Positions 18,012 to 27,835 of a stretch of 64,000 nt of DNA are shown here, one piece after another. The stretch is from Rhodospirillaceae bacterium (GTDB lineage Bacteria > Pseudomonadota > Alphaproteobacteria > Rhodospirillales > JABJKH01): contig JABJKH010000089.1 of assembly GCA_018660465.1 (NCBI GenBank), positions 146,017-210,016 of the forward strand, in the 5' to 3' direction. The notes below the pieces were generated by a model. It made no database searches and was not told the origin of the DNA. It saw nothing but the letters and a program-made list of their open reading frames with translations. The number at the start of each line of letters is the position of its first letter. Position 1 is the first letter of the stretch. The position numbers and the translations under genes are program-made.

Positions 18012-19127
18012 ATGGCACAGGATCCCTATTTATTAACCCCAGGACCTCTCACCACTTCGATAGCCACGAAGTCAGCCATGATGCATGACTGGGGATCTCG
18101 GGATCAGGCATTCATTGAAACGACGGCGCGGGTTCGCGAACGCTTGCTTTTGATAGCAGGTGCCAGCGACACCCATGTATGTGTCCCGCTTCAAGGTAGC
18201 GGTACGTTTGTTGTCGAAGCAACGCTTGGTACCCTCATTCCCAAGGACGGCAAAACATTGGTGGTCATTAATGGGGCCTATGGCGACCGAATGACAGAAA
18301 TGCTGGATATCATGGGTCGCGAGTATGAGACCTATAAAACCGCCGAAGATGTCCCTTCCGACCCGGCCGAGATCGATGCAATTTTATCCAAGAACCTGAC
18401 TATTACTCATGTTGCAGCGGTTTATTGTGAGACCACGTCGGGAATTCTGAATCCGATAGCCGAGATTGCAGCCGTCGTCGCAAAGCAGCGCCGGTCGCTA
18501 TTGATTGACGCCATGAGCGCATTTGGTGCCTTGCCGTTAAAAGCGGCTGACGTCCCGTTTGATGCCCTAATGGCGTCCAGCAACAAATGCTTGGAAGGTG
18601 TGCCCGGCATGGGCTTCGCCATCGTTCGAAAGAAGGCCCTGGAAGTGTGCGCGGGCAATGCCCATTCGCTCAGTCTGGACTTACATGCGCAGTGGGCGGG
18701 ACTGGAAAAATCCGGTCAATGGCGCTTCACGCCGCCGACCCAAGTAATCGTTGCGCTTGATAAAGCGCTTGATCAATTCGCCGGCAACGGCGGCACCGAA
18801 GGCCGGATCGCGCGCTATTCAGAAAACTGCAAAATTCTTGTGGAGGGCATGCGGGAAATGGGGTTCGAGACACTGCTGCCTGATGAACTCCAAGCCCCAA
18901 TTATCGTTACGTTTCATAGCCCCGCAGACGCGGCGTTCAAGTTCGAAACATTTTATGATCTTATCGCCAAGAAGGGTTACCTAATTTATCCAGGTAAGCT
19001 CACTGTCGCAGAATCGTTTCGGATTGGCTGCATCGGAAATCTAGGTGAAACAGAAATGCATGGCGCATTGGATGCGGTTCGCTCGGCAATCGAAATGATG
19101 GGCGTCACAAATCTTTCGCCGACTTAA
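18012..19127 (+). CDS. phnW: 2-aminoethylphosphonate--pyruvate transaminase
   Basis: This PLP class V aminotransferase turns 2-aminoethylphosphonate and pyruvate into phosphonoacetaldehyde and alanine. The protein of 371 residues starts with the family motif LLTPGPLTTS, followed by MMHDWGSRD. The PLP lysine is Lys192 in ASSNKCLEGVPGMGF. Neither phosphonoacetaldehyde hydrolase (PhnX) nor dehydrogenase (PhnY) nor a phosphonate transporter is in the window, so its partner is elsewhere or it acts in another direction. AAGGAAA precedes the ATG. Its stop overlaps the convergent Sel1 gene stop. Confidence 0.9.
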   Translation: MAQDPYLLTPGPLTTSIATKSAMMHDWGSRDQAFIETTARVRERLLLIAGASDTHVCVPLQGSGTFVVEATLGTLIPKDGKTLVVINGAYGDRMTEMLDIMGREYETYKTAEDVPSDPAEIDAILSKNLTITHVAAVYCETTSGILNPIAEIAAVVAKQRRSLLIDAMSAFGALPLKAADVPFDALMASSNKCLEGVPGMGFAIVRKKALEVCAGNAHSLSLDLHAQWAGLEKSGQWRFTPPTQVIVALDKALDQFAGNGGTEGRIARYSENCKILVEGMREMGFETLLPDELQAPIIVTFHSPADAAFKFETFYDLIAKKGYLIYPGKLTVAESFRIGCIGNLGETEMHGALDAVRSAIEMMGVTNLSPT

Positions 19128-19840
19128 CGCGACGGCTTCCAGGCTTTAACCCATTGTTTGCCTCTTTTAATTTGAAAATCATTCATTCGCGTAATGAGTC
19201 GTTCTAGCGCAGCTTTGGGGTCATAATTAGGATCAACTGCCATCACTTGTTGGGGATTGCTCGCTGCTAGAGTGTACCATTGGTAGGCCTTGATATAGTT
19301 GCGCGCGACGGCCCAGCCTTCTTCATACATACCTCCCATTAAATATTGCGCTGGCGCATACCCTTGGTTTGCTGATTTTCGGAACCAGCTTATTGCTTTG
19401 CCATAGTCTTTTAGAACGACTTTGCCGGTGTAGTAGATATAGCCGTATCCAAATTGCGCCCCTGGGTGCCGACCAATCCGAGCTGCTGGCTCGTACCACT
19501 TGGCAGCGCGGAGTAAATCTTCCTTCAGCTTGCCGCCCTTGTCGTAGAGCCGAGCCAGTTCATATTGCGCCAAAATATGACCTCTTTCGGCTGCCCTCTT
19601 CAACCAACGCGCAGCATTTACCGGCGATTCCTTTACTCCCCTCCCATCCATATAATGTTGTGCCAACGCGTACTGCGCCTTGGGGTCACCACTCTTGGCC
19701 GCGGGACGCAATGCGTCAGCGCGTGCTGCATGATCAACTTGTTGACGGTCGTGGGGGTCTATATCGTCGTTGGGAATAAGCCACAGGACCAACGCCACAA
19801 GAACGCCGGCAACTCCTGTCGCTATGATGATACGAAGCAT
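19124..19840 (-). CDS. Sel1-like repeat (tetratricopeptide) protein, membrane-anchored
   Basis: A 238-residue protein with one N-terminal membrane helix (IIIATGVAGVLVALVLWLI) and then four to five Sel1 repeats, each with the A-x-Y-x-L-G/A pattern (QYALAQHYMDGRGVKESPVNAARW, QYELARLYDKGG, QFGYGYIYYTGKVVLKDYGKA, QYLMGGMYEEGWAVARNY). Such repeats form superhelical scaffolds for protein contacts, here presumably in the periplasm. It is followed closely upstream by a small lipoprotein gene on the same strand, with 3 bases between them, so they are probably cotranscribed. Confidence 0.85.
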   Translation of the reverse strand: MLRIIIATGVAGVLVALVLWLIPNDDIDPHDRQQVDHAARADALRPAAKSGDPKAQYALAQHYMDGRGVKESPVNAARWLKRAAERGHILAQYELARLYDKGGKLKEDLLRAAKWYEPAARIGRHPGAQFGYGYIYYTGKVVLKDYGKAISWFRKSANQGYAPAQYLMGGMYEEGWAVARNYIKAYQWYTLAASNPQQVMAVDPNYDPKAALERLITRMNDFQIKRGKQWVKAWKPSR

Positions 19841-19843
19841 TGA

Positions 19844-20200
19844 TCAGCGGTACGGAATAAGCCGCTTTGTATCTTTACGTCCGAGTAGATTGTGGGTGGA
19901 CTCATTTACCTTTTGATGGCCGTTGGCATGCGGATCGGGTTTATCGTAACACGTGACCTCTCCTAGTGTCCGATAGCAATGAACCTTGGGTTCTGGATTC
20001 AATTCATCTTCCGCACAATAGGTCCGACCTTGGTTGGTCCGAACCGTGGAACAATCTTTGCCACTAATTGCCGAGACGACATGATCCTCTATCGTCTTAT
20101 CCGTCAAACCTACCGTCGCAAAATCGGTCAGCGCGACAGGCGGCACGATGGTGCATGCGTTAAGAAAAACTGCGCCCAAAATAAAAATGACATACCGCAT
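19844..20200 (-). CDS. small lipoprotein of unknown function
   Basis: A 118-residue protein starting MRYVIFILGAVFLNACTIVPP. The lipobox LNAC puts the acylated Cys at residue 16, so the mature protein is membrane-anchored in the periplasm. The start with GGAAAG upstream is preferred over an ATG five codons earlier, as it gives a clean lipoprotein signal. The mature part has several Cys (KDCSTVRT, RTYCAEDE, VHCYRT, EVTCYDKPD), possibly two disulphides. I do not recognise the family. It is the first gene of a pair with the Sel1 protein. Confidence 0.75.
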   Translation of the reverse strand: MRYVIFILGAVFLNACTIVPPVALTDFATVGLTDKTIEDHVVSAISGKDCSTVRTNQGRTYCAEDELNPEPKVHCYRTLGEVTCYDKPDPHANGHQKVNESTHNLLGRKDTKRLIPYR

Positions 20201-20447
20201 CGTTCTACTTTCCAAAGAACCGGCACCACAGGAATGTACGCCGGATCAAGAGTAATTCAACGCTCCTACAATGCCATTTCTGGGTTAAGGACGGGTTAAA
20301 GAACTTGAAAATTGTTAATTTGGCCTTCTATTGTCATCTGTGACGTAATTTACAATTTGAATTTATTATCTTTGCCTCCATATGATTTTCAGGTGCTGGA
20401 CTTTCCACAATCCCAATTTTATTTGCTCTTTTTAGGAATTTTACACG

Positions 20448-23144
20448 TTGAAGGATCAAGAACAAACGGACCGAGTAATTGTCTATTGGATACTCGGAAT
20501 TGGGCTGACAGGTGGCTTATTGCTAGGGCACGGTGTTGGTTGGGTTGGCAGTGCCCAACTCCATACAGTCATGGAGGCGATTGCGACACTTTTGGCCGCC
20601 GTCGTGGGTGCCATGGCGCTGGTACGCTATTACAGCAAAAAAGAAAGCTTATTTCTTCTCATCGGTGCGGGATTTCTAGGAACGGCATCCCTTGATGGCT
20701 TCCACGCCATCGTAACATCAAGCTATTTCAAGCCGATGATGCCGTCTGATCTACCGCATTTGATTCCCTGGAGCTGGGTGGCATCGCGACTCTACCTTTC
20801 CGTCGTTATGTTTTTAAGTTGGTTCGTCTGGTTTCAGGAAAATAGCTCAGGAAAAACCAGCCCCATTGCCGAGCGATCCGTCTATGCAGGAACAGTCTTT
20901 TTCACTCTCCTCAGCTTCCTATTTTTCGTATTTTTCCCCCTGCCAGCCGCTTATTATCCAAATATATTCTTCCATCGACCTGAAGAATTCGCCCCGGCAT
21001 TATTTTTTCTTTTGGCGCTCATAGGGTATCTAAAAAAGGGACATTGGCGCACCGACAACTTTGAGCACTGGATCGTAATTTCGCTGATCATCGGCTTCAT
21101 AAGCCAAGCCGTGTTCATGTCTCATTCCGGTGAATTGTTCGATTATGAATTCGACGGGGCACATACGCTTAAGAAAGTGAGCTACATCTGCGTTCTGGCC
21201 GGATTGTTGATCAATATGCATGCTGTTTTTAAGCGCGAAGTGACGGCCGCAAGCGACCTTGGCATACTCAATCAACAGCTTGAAGAAAGTGAAGGACGGG
21301 TCCGTGCTATTGTTGAAAACATCATGGACAGCATCATTACGATTGATGAAAAAGGTACAATTCAATCTGTTAACCGGGCGACCGAGCAAATATTTCGTTA
21401 CCCAGCAGAGGAACTCATCGGTAAAAATATTAAATTACTGACACCAGAACCTCATCGCAGTTCCCATGATCGCTACATCCAGAACTATTGCGAAACCGGT
21501 GAGGCAAAGATCATTGGCATTGGCCAGGAAGTAGAGGGTCAAAGACGCGACGGCACGACATTTCCGATGGATTTAAGCATCCAAGACCTTCGCCTAAAAA
21601 GCGGACGGTTTTTCATGGGCGTGGTTCGGGATATTACCGAGCGAAAGGAAATGGATCGCCTTAAGACAGAATTCATTTCCACTGTTAGCCATGAACTGCG
21701 GACTCCGCTTACGTCTATTCGGGGGTCTTTGGGAATGATTGGAAGCGGTGCGCTCAAGGACCCGGACCAGGTCAAAGATATGGTCGACTTGGCCTCCAGC
21801 AACACCGAACGCCTGATCAACCTCGTAAACGATCTGCTCGATATGGAGAAACTCCAGGCCGGAAGCATGGAGTTCAACCTTCTCGACCTGAATATCGGTG
21901 AATTAGTTGAAAAATCGCTCACCCTGAACGAACCATTTGCGATCGAACATGGTGTGACGTTTAAACTCACCAGTTCTATCGAAGATGCGACGGTGTATGG
22001 CGATTCAGATCGGTTAACCCAGGTGATTTCGAATTTGTTGTCTAATGCGGCTAAATTTTCGCCGGCTGGAGAAATTGTAGAAATCTCAATTGAACGCTCT
22101 GCAACATCATTCAGAATTAACGTATCTGACAAGGGACCTGGAATCCCGAATGAATTCCGAGACAGAATCTTTGGGCGCTTTACCCAAGCAGACTCTACCG
22201 ATGCCCGAAAAAAAGGCGGGACAGGACTCGGCTTGAACATCTCACAGGCGATTGTGGAGAAGCACGGTGGCGTAATCGGGTTTGATAGTGTCGAAGGAGA
22301 AGGATCTACATTCTATTTCGAACTGCCAGAAAGAATTAGAACAGCAACTGCTCAAGCAAATTCCCCCTCAGAGATTTCGAAGGCCATCCGGGCAGAAGTT
22401 CCTGACGGTGGTAAGATTCTTGTTTTAGAAGATGATCCAGACGTCGCTAAGTTGCTTTCAATAATGCTTGAGGATAACGGCTACGATGTGGACATAGCCT
22501 ATAACGCCCATGAAGCGAAAGCGCGGATCGCGAGAACAACGTATGCTGCCGTAACTGTCGACGTTATGCTGCCCGACCAAGACGGAATTAGCTTAATTCG
22601 GGAACTCCGCGCCGAGGAAAACACCCACAATTTAGCAACCATCGTCGTCTCTGCAAAAGCCAGCACAGTCAGAAGAGAAGTCGTTGCTGCATCAATGGGG
22701 ATTATAGATTGGCTCGACAAACCGATAGACCAAAGCCGCCTTTTAAGCGCCGTTCAGCAGGCTACGTTTGTGGCGCAACGAGCAGAAAAACCCCGTGTCC
22801 TTCATGTTGAAGACGACGTAGACCTATGCCAGGTCATGACGGCAATGATCGGTGATACGATGGATTTTATGTGCGCCCACACGTTTAGGGAGGCTCAGCG
22901 CCTCCTGCTGGACGAAAAATTTGACCTGGTTATATTGGACCCGGGCCTTCCGGATGGAGACGGATTAGATCTGCTGGCGACTTTGAAGGTATCTGAAGAA
23001 GATTCGACGCCGGTCATTATTTTTTCATCGGATGGGGTAGACCGCGAAACAGCGGTGCAGGTGGAAGCCGCTCTGCTCAAATCTAGATGTTCGAATGAGG
23101 AACTTCTGGACCTTGTCAGTAGATTAGCCAAAAATGGTAAATAA
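20448..23144 (+). CDS. MASE3-PAS hybrid histidine kinase with two receiver domains
   Basis: An 898-residue membrane sensor kinase. Residues 8-262 hold seven to eight membrane helices with the MASE3 hallmark GTASLDGFHAI (78-88). PAS covers about 283-400. HisKA carries phospho-acceptor His415 in STVSHELRTPLTSIRGSLGMI. HATPase (about 515-628) has N533, DKGPGIP and GGTGLGL. Two receiver domains follow: about 655-770 with acceptor Asp705 and Lys758 (DKP), and about 782-893 with Asp831. REC2 appears to lack the usual KP near its end (LLKSRCSNEEL). The start is TTG with AGGA about 10 bases upstream. A single-domain response regulator follows after 25 bases. The stimulus is unknown. Confidence 0.92.
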   Translation: MKDQEQTDRVIVYWILGIGLTGGLLLGHGVGWVGSAQLHTVMEAIATLLAAVVGAMALVRYYSKKESLFLLIGAGFLGTASLDGFHAIVTSSYFKPMMPSDLPHLIPWSWVASRLYLSVVMFLSWFVWFQENSSGKTSPIAERSVYAGTVFFTLLSFLFFVFFPLPAAYYPNIFFHRPEEFAPALFFLLALIGYLKKGHWRTDNFEHWIVISLIIGFISQAVFMSHSGELFDYEFDGAHTLKKVSYICVLAGLLINMHAVFKREVTAASDLGILNQQLEESEGRVRAIVENIMDSIITIDEKGTIQSVNRATEQIFRYPAEELIGKNIKLLTPEPHRSSHDRYIQNYCETGEAKIIGIGQEVEGQRRDGTTFPMDLSIQDLRLKSGRFFMGVVRDITERKEMDRLKTEFISTVSHELRTPLTSIRGSLGMIGSGALKDPDQVKDMVDLASSNTERLINLVNDLLDMEKLQAGSMEFNLLDLNIGELVEKSLTLNEPFAIEHGVTFKLTSSIEDATVYGDSDRLTQVISNLLSNAAKFSPAGEIVEISIERSATSFRINVSDKGPGIPNEFRDRIFGRFTQADSTDARKKGGTGLGLNISQAIVEKHGGVIGFDSVEGEGSTFYFELPERIRTATAQANSPSEISKAIRAEVPDGGKILVLEDDPDVAKLLSIMLEDNGYDVDIAYNAHEAKARIARTTYAAVTVDVMLPDQDGISLIRELRAEENTHNLATIVVSAKASTVRREVVAASMGIIDWLDKPIDQSRLLSAVQQATFVAQRAEKPRVLHVEDDVDLCQVMTAMIGDTMDFMCAHTFREAQRLLLDEKFDLVILDPGLPDGDGLDLLATLKVSEEDSTPVIIFSSDGVDRETAVQVEAALLKSRCSNEELLDLVSRLAKNGK

Positions 23145-23169
23145 CAACTGATAAAGGGGATCAACTTTT

Positions 23170-23559
23170 ATGGCGCCTAAATTAGAAAAAATTCTGTACG
23201 CGGAAGATGATGCTGACATCCGCAAGATAGCGGTTCTTGCCATGGAAGTCCTTGGCGGAATGACAGTTGAGACCTGCGAGTCCGGCGTTGATGTCGTCGA
23301 AAAGGCGCTTCAGTTTCTACCCGACCTCATCTTGCTAGATGTCATGATGCCAAATGTTGATGGCCCCACTGCCTTGGGCCAGCTTCGCCAAGTTCCCGAA
23401 TTAATTTCCATCCCGGTAATTTTCATTACTGCAAAGGTGATGAAAGAAGAAGTCGCAGAATTCAGAGAATTAGGGGCGGTTGATATCATTGAAAAGCCGT
23501 TCGATCCTCAGAGTCTGACAGAGAAAATTAACGAAATTTGGGAAAGCACTCAAAAATAG
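23170..23559 (+). CDS. single-domain response regulator
   Basis: A CheY-like receiver of 129 residues with no output domain. The acidic pocket is ED/DD at residues 12-14 (YAEDDADI), the phospho-acceptor is Asp57 in LILLDVMMPNVDGP, and the switch Thr and Lys lie in IFITAK and EKPFDP. AAGGGGA lies upstream of the ATG. It directly follows the hybrid kinase and probably receives phosphate from it, or acts as a shuttle or sink. Partners further along the pathway are not in the window. Confidence 0.93.
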   Translation: MAPKLEKILYAEDDADIRKIAVLAMEVLGGMTVETCESGVDVVEKALQFLPDLILLDVMMPNVDGPTALGQLRQVPELISIPVIFITAKVMKEEVAEFRELGAVDIIEKPFDPQSLTEKINEIWESTQK

Positions 23560-23600
23560 CCTTTGATTTTGATTTAAGGTGATTAATGCGTTTTTAGCTG

Positions 23601-23652
23601 ATCCCTGTTATTCTTGCTTAAGGAAACAAATTCCAGACGTCGAAACAGGGAT
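23601..23652. repeat. inverted repeat before the nuclease gene
   Basis: ATCCCTGTT and AACAGGGAT are perfect complements 34 bases apart, ending 12 bases before the nuclease start codon. They could form a hairpin that holds back the ribosome binding region (GATTAGGG lies next to it) or be an operator. There is no T run, so it is not a classical terminator. Confidence 0.4.
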
Positions 23653-23664
23653 TGATTAGGGCAA

Positions 23665-24165
23665 ATGGCGTTCTTAAAACCTTTGCTGGCAGGGATATTC
23701 TTCAGCTTCGCCAGTGTTGCTGTGCCGGCTTTAGTTCAGGCCGCCGATTATGAAGTCATAACCGGTGTCGCACACGTCATTGACGGTGATACCCTTGAAA
23801 TCGATGGCATGCGCATCCGCCTGCATGGGGTTGATGCACCGGAACAAAGCCAATCCTGCATCGCTGGCGACGGGCGCAAATGGGCCTGTGGTGCAGAAGC
23901 GACCTTCGCACTGGCTAACCTTGCTGGGGCGAAATCTGTTACCTGCAAACAGGTCAGCAAACTAAAGGACGGCAATTTTCATGGATCTTGCCAGATTGGA
24001 AAACACGATCTAAGCGCCATGCTCGTCTTTCAAGGCTGGGCTATTGCGGATCGACGCAGATCCAAGGATTACGTGAATGAGGAACTCGACGCAAAGGAAC
24101 ACATGCGCGGACTATGGCGGGGCAATTTTGTGGAGCCTTGGGTCTGGCGGGATAAACAGAAATAA
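23665..24165 (+). CDS. secreted thermonuclease-like (SNase) protein
   Basis: A 166-residue protein with a signal peptide (cleavage likely after VQA, about residue 27) and a staphylococcal-nuclease OB fold. The core motif VIDGDTLEIDGMRIRLHGVDAPE contains the metal Asp and catalytic Arg and Glu; a second Arg is likely within ADRRRSKDYVNEE. The end WRGNFVEPWVWR is typical of the proteobacterial SNase group. It probably acts in the periplasm or outside the cell as a nonspecific phosphodiesterase. It has its own small upstream region with an inverted repeat. Confidence 0.88.
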   Translation: MAFLKPLLAGIFFSFASVAVPALVQAADYEVITGVAHVIDGDTLEIDGMRIRLHGVDAPEQSQSCIAGDGRKWACGAEATFALANLAGAKSVTCKQVSKLKDGNFHGSCQIGKHDLSAMLVFQGWAIADRRRSKDYVNEELDAKEHMRGLWRGNFVEPWVWRDKQK

Positions 24166-24330
24166 TACCCCATTATCATTGGCCATAATCATTGAATCTT
24201 CATGGTTTCTCGGTTAACAACGCCCAGAGACATTGTGAGACCTTGAGAAAGATACTTTTAACACTTCTCTGGGGGCATTGTTTCGGTGCTGTTAAGTTAA
24301 AAATATTGACCAATCAAGTTGGAGGCCCGA

Positions 24331-24990
24331 GTGGCGGACACGAGCGACGACGATTTTCTGTTACGTGAGATAGACGAAGAACTGCAGCAGGAGAAATATT
24401 CCGAGCTGTGGAAGGTGTACGGCAACTATATCATTGCTGTCATCCTCGTCATCGTATTGGGTGTGGGTGGATACCAGGGCTGGCGCAGCTATGATCTATC
24501 GGCACGGCACGAACAAAGTGTGCGATTTGCCGCCGCAATGAACGCCATTGCCGAAAAGCCTGAAGACGCCCGCAAGACCTTCGCTAAAATTGCCGAAGAC
24601 GTAAGCGGCGGATATGGTCTCATGGCGCAATTTCAAAATGCTGGGTTGCTAGCGAAAAGCGGCGATAAAAGCGCCGCAGCTGCAGTATACGCGAAGATTT
24701 CAGCTGACACGTCGATTGATCCAATTTACCGCGATATGGCCATAATTTTAGGGGCTTTGAACGACTTAGATCAGGCAGACCCGACAGCCCTAAGCGCTCA
24801 ACTGGCACCGCTACGTGCCACGGAAAATCCCTGGCGCCACAGTGCCACGGAACTTACCGCACTGCTGGCCATTCGCACGGGAGATAAGAAGACCGCGCGC
24901 GAACTCCTGACGGCCCTTACCAAAGACGCAACGGCACCAAGCGGTATGAAGTCCCGGGTATCGGAAATCATCACGCAGATTGGAAAGTAG
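24331..24990 (+). CDS. tetratricopeptide repeat membrane protein (YfgM-like)
   Basis: A 219-residue protein of the YfgM/TPR_21 family. It has a cytoplasmic N-terminus (LLREIDEELQQEKYSELWKVYGNYI), one membrane helix at about residues 29-51 (IIAVILVIVLGVGGYQGW) and a periplasmic TPR part. GTG 24331 with GGAGG seven bases upstream is the start; a TTG four codons earlier overlaps that site. The order with bamB and der matches enteric yfgM-bamB-der. YfgM there is an ancillary chaperone partner of the Sec translocon; the same role here is by analogy. Confidence 0.85.
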   Translation: MADTSDDDFLLREIDEELQQEKYSELWKVYGNYIIAVILVIVLGVGGYQGWRSYDLSARHEQSVRFAAAMNAIAEKPEDARKTFAKIAEDVSGGYGLMAQFQNAGLLAKSGDKSAAAAVYAKISADTSIDPIYRDMAIILGALNDLDQADPTALSAQLAPLRATENPWRHSATELTALLAIRTGDKKTARELLTALTKDATAPSGMKSRVSEIITQIGK

Positions 24991-24995
24991 ACGGC

Positions 24996-26363
24996 ATGCG
25001 AAAGACCGGATCGAACTCTTCCTCCTGGAAAAATTTCCTATTTCCACTGTTCGCATGCCTTATTTTAGCAAGCGGGTGCGATACCGTTTCTGAGTCCTTT
25101 GATGATGTGTTCAGCAAAAAACGTAAACCACCGCTGCCTGGAAAACGTGTTTCGATCTTGTTGAATCAACGATCCATCACGCCAGACCCGCGGGCAGCAA
25201 ATGAACAAATTCTTCTGCCTGCACCCAGCGTCAACCGCGATTGGCCTCAACCCGGTGGTTATCCCAACCATGCGATGCACCATATTGCCGTTGGCGATGC
25301 GTTGAAGCAGATTTGGCGGGTCGATATTGGCGAAGGTGCAGATGAGGAATTGCGTCTTGTCGCAGCGCCCATCGTCGTTAACGGTTGGCTGTTCACGATA
25401 GATTCAGAACACCAGGTTACCGCTTTAAACGCAGAGTCCGGTAAGCAAATTTGGCGTATTGACCTAACCCCAAAAGCTGAAGATGACGGTCATATTGGCG
25501 GTGGAATTACTTTCGAAGCAGGCAGAATTTTTGTCGCCACTGGATTTGGCGTGGTTTATGCTTTGAATGCAAAAGACGGTGCCGTCCTGTGGTCAACCCC
25601 GGTTGATGGCCCCATGCGGACGGCCCCCACGGCCCATGGCGGACAAGTTTTCGTCATGACGTTAGAAAATAAAACAATCGCATTCGATTCTAAAACCGGC
25701 AAAAAACAGTGGACCCACGCTGGCACCACTGAAACAGCCAGCGTTTTGGGGGGCGGTAGCCCTGCGGTCGATCAAGGTGTGGTCGTTGTCGGCTATTCTT
25801 CTGGTGAAGTTTTTGCCCTTAAATCCGAATCTGGTCGTGTTTTGTGGTCGGACTCGCTTTCCGGTGTGCGCCGGGGCTCTGGTGCGTCCGGGCTGTCCCA
25901 CATTCGGGGCCGACCAATTATTGACCGCGGAAACATCATTGCGATGAGCAATTCCGGCATCATCGCGTCGTTCGATTTAAGAACCGGGCGGCGAATTTGG
26001 GATAAGCGCATCAGCGGCGGGGAAAACCCATGGGTCGCCGGAAATTTTATATTTTTACTGACAAACGATTCAGAAATCGCGGCTTTATCACGATCATCAG
26101 GGCGAATTTATTGGGTCACTGGTTTGCCCCGGTTTGAAGGCGGAAGAACGTCCGGAACACCGATTGTTTGGACAGGCCCAATTTTGGCCAGTGATCGTTT
26201 GTTGGTTGCCGGATCAAATGGCGAAGCATTGGCCGTATCGCCCTATACAGGCAAAGTCCTCGGTAAAGAAAGTCTACCGGATGGCGTCAGTGTGGCGCCT
26301 ATTGTTGCAAATCGCACAGTCTACTTTTTATCGGATAACGCGGATCTTTCGGCCTACCGATAG
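24996..26363 (+). CDS. bamB: outer membrane assembly lipoprotein BamB
   Basis: BamB is the eight-bladed propeller lipoprotein of the BAM complex, which inserts beta-barrel proteins. The signal has a lipobox ending LASGC (acylated Cys about residue 28). The mature protein of about 427 residues carries PQQ-like propeller repeats with the A-L-x(2)-x-G-x(2)-x-W pattern (ALNAESGKQIWRIDL, ALNAKDGAVLWS, AFDSKTGKKQWTH, ALKSESGRVLWSD, SFDLRTGRRIWDK, ALSRSSGRIYWV). It is five bases after the TPR gene and 28 before der. Confidence 0.94.
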   Translation: MRKTGSNSSSWKNFLFPLFACLILASGCDTVSESFDDVFSKKRKPPLPGKRVSILLNQRSITPDPRAANEQILLPAPSVNRDWPQPGGYPNHAMHHIAVGDALKQIWRVDIGEGADEELRLVAAPIVVNGWLFTIDSEHQVTALNAESGKQIWRIDLTPKAEDDGHIGGGITFEAGRIFVATGFGVVYALNAKDGAVLWSTPVDGPMRTAPTAHGGQVFVMTLENKTIAFDSKTGKKQWTHAGTTETASVLGGGSPAVDQGVVVVGYSSGEVFALKSESGRVLWSDSLSGVRRGSGASGLSHIRGRPIIDRGNIIAMSNSGIIASFDLRTGRRIWDKRISGGENPWVAGNFIFLLTNDSEIAALSRSSGRIYWVTGLPRFEGGRTSGTPIVWTGPILASDRLLVAGSNGEALAVSPYTGKVLGKESLPDGVSVAPIVANRTVYFLSDNADLSAYR

Positions 26364-26391
26364 CCTGAACTTTTTGACGTAGCACCAAACC

Positions 26392-27735
26392 ATGACATTT
26401 ACCGTGGCCATTGTCGGTCGACCAAACGTGGGAAAATCAACCCTCTTCAATCGGCTTGTCGGCAAGTCGCATGCCATCGTTGACGACACCCCCGGCGTCA
26501 CACGTGACCGGCGGGAAGCCGAAGGACGTCTCGCCGATTTACGGTTTAAGATCATTGATACAGCCGGATTGGAAGACGCCGACGACGATAGCCTGGAAGC
26601 CCGCATGCAAATCCAGACCGAGGCCGCCCTTGATGAAGCCGACGTCGCTTTGTTTCTGCTGGATGCTCGCGCTGGTGTCACCCCACTGGACACCCATTTT
26701 TCTCAATTCCTCCGGCGCTTAAGCACCCCCGTCATCCTCGTCGCCAATAAATGTGAAGGAAAAGCGGTTGAGGCGGGAATTGGGGAAGCCTATGGCCTTG
26801 GGCTGGGGGACCCCCTTCCAATCTCCGCTGAACACGGCCAAGGTTTGAGCGAGCTTTATGATGCTCTGGTACCCTATGAATATGAAGAGCCAGCCCCTGA
26901 CATCGATGACGAAGATGATCCTGAAAGGGCTTTAAAACTTGCCATTGTTGGACGACCCAACGTCGGAAAATCTACCCTGGTTAATAATCTTCTTGGCGAA
27001 AACCGGATGTTAACCGGGCCAGAAGCCGGCATTACCAGAGATTCAATCGCTATCGCCTGGGACTATGAAGGCCGCCGCATTCAGTTGGCCGATACCGCCG
27101 GTCTTCGCCGCAAATCACGGGTCCGTCAGAAACTTGAATCGCTTTCTGTCGATGACACCCTTCGCTCCATCCGATACGCAGAAGTCGTCGTTCTGCTTTT
27201 GGATGCCGAAGAGGCCATGGAGAAGCAGGATTTATCAATTGCTCGGTTTGTCATCGAAGAAGGCCGCGCCCTGATTGTCGCCCTCAACAAGTGGGATCTG
27301 GTGAAGGCACAAGGCAAAAAAGTCCTGCAGCAACTGCACGACCGCCTGGAACGCTCGCTTCCCCAGGTCCGGGGTGTGCCCATCGTAACGATGTCTGCGT
27401 TGACCGGACGCGGCTCAGAAAAACTCCTGCCTGAGGTGCTCGCTCTACATGACATCTGGAACGCTCGAGTTTCCACATCGAAGTTAAACACTTGGTTAAA
27501 CCTAATCACCGAAGAGCACCCGCCCCCCTTGGCGTCCGGCCGCCGAGTTCGAATTCGCTACATCACCCAAGCTAAAACCAGGCCGCCAACGTTTGCGCTT
27601 TGGGTTAACAGGCCTGAAAAGCTACCAGAATCATATCTTCGCTATCTTGCAAATCGAATACGGCAAGACTTCGACCTTCCGGGCGTGCCACTCCGATTGC
27701 AAACTCGCAAAGGAAGCAACCCTTACGCCAAATAA
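26392..27735 (+). CDS. der: ribosome biogenesis GTPase Der
   Basis: Der (EngA) has two GTPase domains in tandem and acts in 50S subunit assembly. G1 motifs are [16 protein letters not shown] at residues 8-23 and [16 protein letters not shown] near 186-201. Each domain has DTAG, and N-K-x-D-like motifs are NKCEG in the first (a variant) and NKWDL in the second. The C-terminal KH-like domain has the usual [20 protein letters not shown]. The 447-residue length is typical. Confidence 0.97.
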   Translation: MTFTVAIVGRPNVGKSTLFNRLVGKSHAIVDDTPGVTRDRREAEGRLADLRFKIIDTAGLEDADDDSLEARMQIQTEAALDEADVALFLLDARAGVTPLDTHFSQFLRRLSTPVILVANKCEGKAVEAGIGEAYGLGLGDPLPISAEHGQGLSELYDALVPYEYEEPAPDIDDEDDPERALKLAIVGRPNVGKSTLVNNLLGENRMLTGPEAGITRDSIAIAWDYEGRRIQLADTAGLRRKSRVRQKLESLSVDDTLRSIRYAEVVVLLLDAEEAMEKQDLSIARFVIEEGRALIVALNKWDLVKAQGKKVLQQLHDRLERSLPQVRGVPIVTMSALTGRGSEKLLPEVLALHDIWNARVSTSKLNTWLNLITEEHPPPLASGRRVRIRYITQAKTRPPTFALWVNRPEKLPESYLRYLANRIRQDFDLPGVPLRLQTRKGSNPYAK

Positions 27736-27835
27736 GGCGCCGTACTCTTTGACCTTTTATTTAAGGTGTAAATGCCTCTCCGATTAGTTTAACGTTCACG
27801 AAGATAACCGGGTAGAGCTAAGGACGTTCCGAATT

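Noticed and set aside
24223..24273. CCCAGAGA / TCTCTGGG inverted repeat before the TPR gene
   Set aside because: Eight pairs around a 35-base loop and no T run; too weak to call a terminator or operator.
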